55,920 nt of DNA, taken from contig CAOKHL010000010.1 of assembly GCA_948468315.1 (NCBI GenBank), forward strand, positions 1 to 55,920, in the 5' to 3' direction. Made by a program: the position numbers and the translations under genes. This stretch comes from an uncultured Eubacteriales bacterium. GTDB lineage: Bacteria > Bacillota > Clostridia > TANB77 > CAG-508. Shown one piece after another: positions 53,301-55,920 of the stretch (position 1 is its first letter; each line of letters opens with the position of its first letter). The notes beneath the pieces were generated by a model. It worked only from the letters and a program-made list of their open reading frames with translations. It had not been told where the DNA came from and searched no databases.

Positions 53301-55246
53301 TTTTTTTCTGTATTATATTCTTTTGAAATATATGCTATATTTGTTAAATATGAATTTGTTGTTGTTAAAGGTTCTCCTGTTACTTCACATTCTATTTCTA
53401 TTGTTTCTGATGATAATGTTTCTCCACCTTGATATGCTCCTAATGGATTTTTACTTGCATTTGTGAATGTTATTGTATTTGTAGTTTCATCATATATATA
53501 TGTATATCTGATATTTCCAGATGTATATGTTCCTGTTAATGGTCCTTTTATTTTTAACCCTTCTGGTAGTTTATCTATTATTGTTTCTGCATATCCTGCC
53601 ATATCTCCTTCATTATATATTGTTATTTGATATGTAATAATATCTCCTTTTTTAACTACTACTGGGTCTTTTCTATGATTATATATTGCTGTTCCTTCTT
53701 CTGCTATATTGCTAGCTACATATGATATATTTCTTGTTGCTAATTTTCCTTCTTCATTTGTAATTAATTTTGCATTTTCTTTGCTATCTGTTAATTTTGT
53801 TATTGATTTTCTTAGTGCTAAGTCAAATACTTTGTTTATTGTTGCATTAACTGTTAAGTTTATTTCCTCTTCTTTAGGTGTTACTTCTACAACTGGTTGT
53901 TCTGGATTTGTGTTATTTTTTGTTGATATCCATAATGTTTTACCATTTGTTTTATATGTTCCTTCAAAATCTATTTTTACATTATCCCCTGTTATTTTTG
54001 ATGCTGGTACAGTTATGTAAAAGTCTTTTCCTACATAGTCTGATAATGTTTGATCTATTATTTTTACACCTTCTCTACTAGATATATATGCTCCTGTATC
54101 TGTACTTTCATTTACTGTTATTGTGTTTGATAAAACATATGTTGCTTCTCTTTGTGTTTCTATTTTCATTGGCCCTACTACATAATATCTTGTTCCTTGT
54201 ATTACCTTTTGTTCTATATTTGTTGTTGATGGTGTTATTTTTAATGGACTTCCTGAAATATTAGAGTTTTCACTTGCTGCATAGTTGTTTGCTGCATCTA
54301 TTAAGTAATTACATAGGATTGCAGCCATTTCTTGTCTCCATGCTCCTACTGGTGCTTTATCGTTTTCTATATTTGTTGGTACTTTAAATGTATCTCCTGA
54401 AAGTGCGTTCCAATGAATTGAATTAGTTTCTTCTATTCCATTAGAACATACTAAATCTAACCAAGTGTCTTTTATATTATATGTTTGGTCATTAGTACTA
54501 TTATTATCTAGATAATTTGTGAAATACCATAATACTGCTTGCCCTGCTACTTCTAGTAGTTCATCAGGTAATTCTACCTCAGTATAAATTTCTTTTTCAT
54601 CATAATAAAAGTATCCCTTTTTTCCTTGTTCTGATACTTTATTTGAATAGTCATATCCTTCTTGTGCTATATATCGGTATCCTTTAGTTGCATTTCCTTC
54701 TAACTCAATATTATCCACATCTCCATATACTATACCTGCCTTTGCTAATAATGCTCTTTTTTGAGTTAAGTTGTCATCTGCATTATTTCCTGCTACGTAG
54801 ATATTATCTAATACCCATAATATTTGTTTTAGATAACTACTATTTCCTATATTTCTATATGCAGCAGCTATTGAACTATCATTTTTTAAAAGCCCTATAT
54901 CAGCTTGTGAACTTAAATCATATGACCTATTATAATATCTTGTTGCATTTTCTGAAAATGTTTCTGTTGGTAATGCTGTTTCCCAACCTAACCCTACTTT
55001 AGCATTTAAACAATAATAGTTTTTGTTATTTCCATTCATTATTTGATATATTGGGTGGTGCTTGCCATCATTGTATGCATATCCATTTGTATATTTTCCA
55101 TTAGCATATCTAAATAATGATAATCTTAATGGTAACTCACTGTCTCCTGGATAGTCTTTCATTGCAAAACTTGATGTTGTTCCCACTCCTAAAATAACTG
55201 CCATAATAGCAATTAATAGTTTCATAATAGTTTTCTTAATTTTCAT
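50345..55246 (-). CDS. Giant thioester-domain surface protein with DUF11 repeats
   Basis: A 1633-residue surface adhesin. Signal peptide (LLIAIMAVILGVGTTSSFA). An N-terminal thioester-type domain has Cys79 in NYYCLNAKVG and, further on, AGQAVLWYFTN, matching the Cys and the Gln motif of thioester domains that bind host targets covalently. Five blocks starting DLALxK follow, each a DUF11-like isopeptide-style domain (YTFTVYNEGEVDGY; NIRVYNEGEVDVYAGEVTDHLP). Blocks three and four (about 52.3 and 51.6 kb) are nearly identical and ~227 residues long, showing recent duplication. The end is a membrane helix (IGIACVILVILGTGIFLI) without LPXTG. AAGGAAGG precedes the ATG. Confidence 0.9.
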   Translation of the reverse strand: MKIKKTIMKLLIAIMAVILGVGTTSSFAMKDYPGDSELPLRLSLFRYANGKYTNGYAYNDGKHHPIYQIMNGNNKNYYCLNAKVGLGWETALPTETFSENATRYYNRSYDLSSQADIGLLKNDSSIAAAYRNIGNSSYLKQILWVLDNIYVAGNNADDNLTQKRALLAKAGIVYGDVDNIELEGNATKGYRYIAQEGYDYSNKVSEQGKKGYFYYDEKEIYTEVELPDELLEVAGQAVLWYFTNYLDNNSTNDQTYNIKDTWLDLVCSNGIEETNSIHWNALSGDTFKVPTNIENDKAPVGAWRQEMAAILCNYLIDAANNYAASENSNISGSPLKITPSTTNIEQKVIQGTRYYVVGPMKIETQREATYVLSNTITVNESTDTGAYISSREGVKIIDQTLSDYVGKDFYITVPASKITGDNVKIDFEGTYKTNGKTLWISTKNNTNPEQPVVEVTPKEEEINLTVNATINKVFDLALRKSITKLTDSKENAKLITNEEGKLATRNISYVASNIAEEGTAIYNHRKDPVVVKKGDIITYQITIYNEGDMAGYAETIIDKLPEGLKIKGPLTGTYTSGNIRYTYIYDETTNTITFTNASKNPLGAYQGGETLSSETIEIECEVTGEPLTTTNSYLTNIAYISKEYNTEKNEEVEVDRDSSTKNNPSAEQKTTGDKYQGYHGGNNNNGDNNKNVYNDGTNNDDYFQGREDDDDFEVIVIEPADFDLALQKYISSVYSKGTTKTGRKGPTINTEKLASGEEKTATYTQDKTPIRVKHGDYVTYTFTVYNEGEVDGYVNKITDNIPTGLQFVFPKVPTDGKTLIATDSQGKMEEIEVDTETYNLVSTNNSCWSIDANEGTLKTDNYNGENTISVTCDVKSYLGGTNKLLEAYDSSKDNNNDGTGLDRTNVTVVLRVEAQNGKGITIRNEAAITEAEDIAGNKQDAGNLIDRDSQINRWLGKDGDKKYQDDEDYDNIILGKVDLALTKFIAAVSEDIKMEDGEYLTEDTTSKDAGTTKNPYTRATKVDTKELRDKPECHDATYTRVKDPLTVPEQSYVLYNIRVYNEGEVDVYAGEVTDHLPNYLDYVDCDFNKTFGWDVSSDGKTVTTKFLSYANGKDKILKAFDKENDNGEGSGLDYQDLQILCRVNSKTPDETKLVNSAQISKYEDEDGEELPEDTDSKPGNLEEKNKENREEDDDDWEVVLVKNKKVDLALTKFITAVSNDTEINDGEYLTKDGKVGSKENPYTRATKVDTTELRDNPECHDAKYEMVKDPLTVPAKSYVLYNIRVYNEGEVDVYAGEVTDHLPDYLDYVDCDFNKAYKWDIASDGKTISSKYLAYNEEDKEETNLLKAFDKKTDNGEGSGLDYRDLQILCRVNDTAPTNTHIVNVAEITKYEDKEGEDIPKDVDSTPDNVDEKNEDDDDYEVVVIKTFDLSLLKYVTTVYVTEDGKLTTTQTGNVGDANDIMPKVEIHRKKLNSTVVKFGYTIKITNEGDIAGYAKEITDYVPQGLKFYSEDNQGWTDEGNNVISTRLLENTLLGPGESAEVTVILRWINGSNNLGIKTNTAEISEDYNDEGVPDKDSTPDNQKPGEDDIDNADVILSISTGLAFNIIKYIGIACVILVILGTGIFLIKRYVI

Positions 55247-55514
55247 AAAAATACCTTCCTTATTAATTAATTCTGCTATATCTTATTTTACTACTTTAGT
55301 ATGTTTTTTTCAATATATGTAATTTATTTTCTTTTTATGTCCCAAATATAGCTTACGGACCGCATTATTTGCATTTTTTTACATTTACTTTATAATTATA
55401 TTACATTTTTGTTACAAAATCAATCTTTTATGTAAATAATTCGAATTTTTTGTGAATATTTCTCTTTGTAGGAAATTTATACCATTTTAGTAAAAAATAT
55501 ATACTGTAAAAAGA

Positions 55515-55536
55515 GGACTAGCATTTTTACTAGTCC
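55515..55536 (-). terminator. Terminator of the right-edge rpn gene
   Basis: GGACTAG and CTAGTCC are 7-bp arms with an 8-nt loop and T/A-rich flanks, 35 bp after the stop codon of the partial rpn gene. The 324-bp gap 55247-55570 holds nothing else I can identify beyond promoter-like AT-rich DNA for the surface gene. Confidence 0.6.
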
Positions 55537-55570
55537 ATTATCTATTATACTTGATATTTTTATTATCTTT

Positions 55571-55920
55571 TTATTTAACTATTGAATTAATTTCTTCTTC
55601 GGTTAATCCTGTTATTTCAATTATAGTATCAATATTAAACCCTTTCTCCAACATCTTCTTTGCTGTTTCAATTTTTTCTTCTAATTTTCCCTTTTTTTTA
55701 CCTTTCTTCTCTCCTATTTTCTCTCCTTGTTTAATTCCCTCTCTTTTAGCATAACCTATCTCTGAAATTCTATCCATTTCCCACTTTTCACGCAATTCTG
55801 CTAATCGTCTTACCTCTGCATCTCCTGTTAAATAATTCATTTCTATTCTTGCCTTTTTTAGTGTATCATTTTTTTCTTCTGCCAATTTTACCGCCTCCTT
55901 ATTATAATCATCTAAAAAGA
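55571..55920 (-). CDS. Rpn-family nuclease, C-terminal part, runs off the window
   Basis: The last ~115 codons of a second Rpn gene, matching the C-terminal third of the gene at 20774: the shared stretch FLDDYNKEAVKLAEEKND and EMNYLTGDAEVRRLAELREK. An added Lys/Gly/Glu-rich linker (KREGIKQGEKIGEKKGKKKG) separates the shared part from the closing FNIDTIIEITGLTEEEI. The same internal AAGGAGG with a TTG start at 55885 is present. The nuclease part lies beyond the right edge. Confidence 0.85.
   Translation of the reverse strand, partial: FLDDYNKEAVKLAEEKNDTLKKARIEMNYLTGDAEVRRLAELREKWEMDRISEIGYAKREGIKQGEKIGEKKGKKKGKLEEKIETAKKMLEKGFNIDTIIEITGLTEEEINSIVK

Overview
The window is AT-rich chromosomal DNA from an endospore-forming, Clostridia-type Firmicute. 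This is inferred from spore genes (gerA, gerB, gerC, cwlD, spoIIID, yabG, veg, a Spo0A-like regulator), strong AGGAGG ribosome binding sites, a sortase, a Gram-positive thioester surface protein and gut-Clostridia-style small domains. I saw no phage, CRISPR array, rRNA or tRNA gene. Most genes lie on the minus strand.

Layout. 0-5.8 kb: Spo0A-like regulator with three 0A boxes, two XRE regulators, two flavoproteins, sortase. 5.9-10 kb: MITE 1, rsmA, yraN, dprA, comM. 10-15.7 kb: class B PBP, TSCPD protein, unknown protein, HtrA protease, RsiV-like membrane protein. 15.7-21.6 kb: two RNA methyltransferases, a broken transglutaminase-like gene, lepA, an Rpn nuclease. 21.7-28.7 kb: fused ABC exporter, MITE 2, rhodanese, a DnaA-box cluster, HIT protein, C-terminally short alaS. 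28.8-33.2 kb: germinant-receptor operon gerA-gerB-gerC plus a small membrane protein. 33.2-42 kb: sulfatase-modifying-factor-like surface protein between palindromic repeats, veg, yabG, spoIIID, second dprA, cwlD, NUDIX, HU, SpoVB/MurJ-like flippase. 42-43.3 kb: MITE 3, then rplM-rpsI. 43.4-55.9 kb: unknown protein, DUF2207 protein, coiled-coil acidic protein, GGDEF protein, Ig-like membrane protein, a 1633-residue thioester/DUF11 surface protein, and the end of a second rpn gene.

Main discovery. Eight genes (comM, two dprA paralogues, gerA, gerC, yabG, an RsiV-like gene and a DUF2207 gene) look frameshifted or wrongly terminated in the standard code. In every one the break is exactly at an in-frame CGG codon. 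Reading CGGN as one four-base unit for glycine (or a +1 shift so that GGN is read) restores the family sequence at 12 sites; in DUF2207 three such sites in a row rebuild the expected Gly-rich tail and return to the same stop codon. Out-of-frame CGG is common and harmless, and CGT, CGA and CGC are used as normal Arg codons. One gene (43360-44211) has an in-frame CGG that does not fit. The simplest reading is that this lineage lacks normal CGG decoding and uses a glycine tRNA or a +1 shift there; this is an inference.

A second translation oddity: yraN, the second dprA and an unknown gene have a good ribosome binding site followed by AUA, with no AUG, GUG or UUG in the right place. Other points include covarying 41-bp inverted repeats in the MITEs, an internal start inside the Rpn genes, an alaS whose stop codon lies inside a dispersed repeat, and a hairpin that covers the cwlD ribosome binding site.
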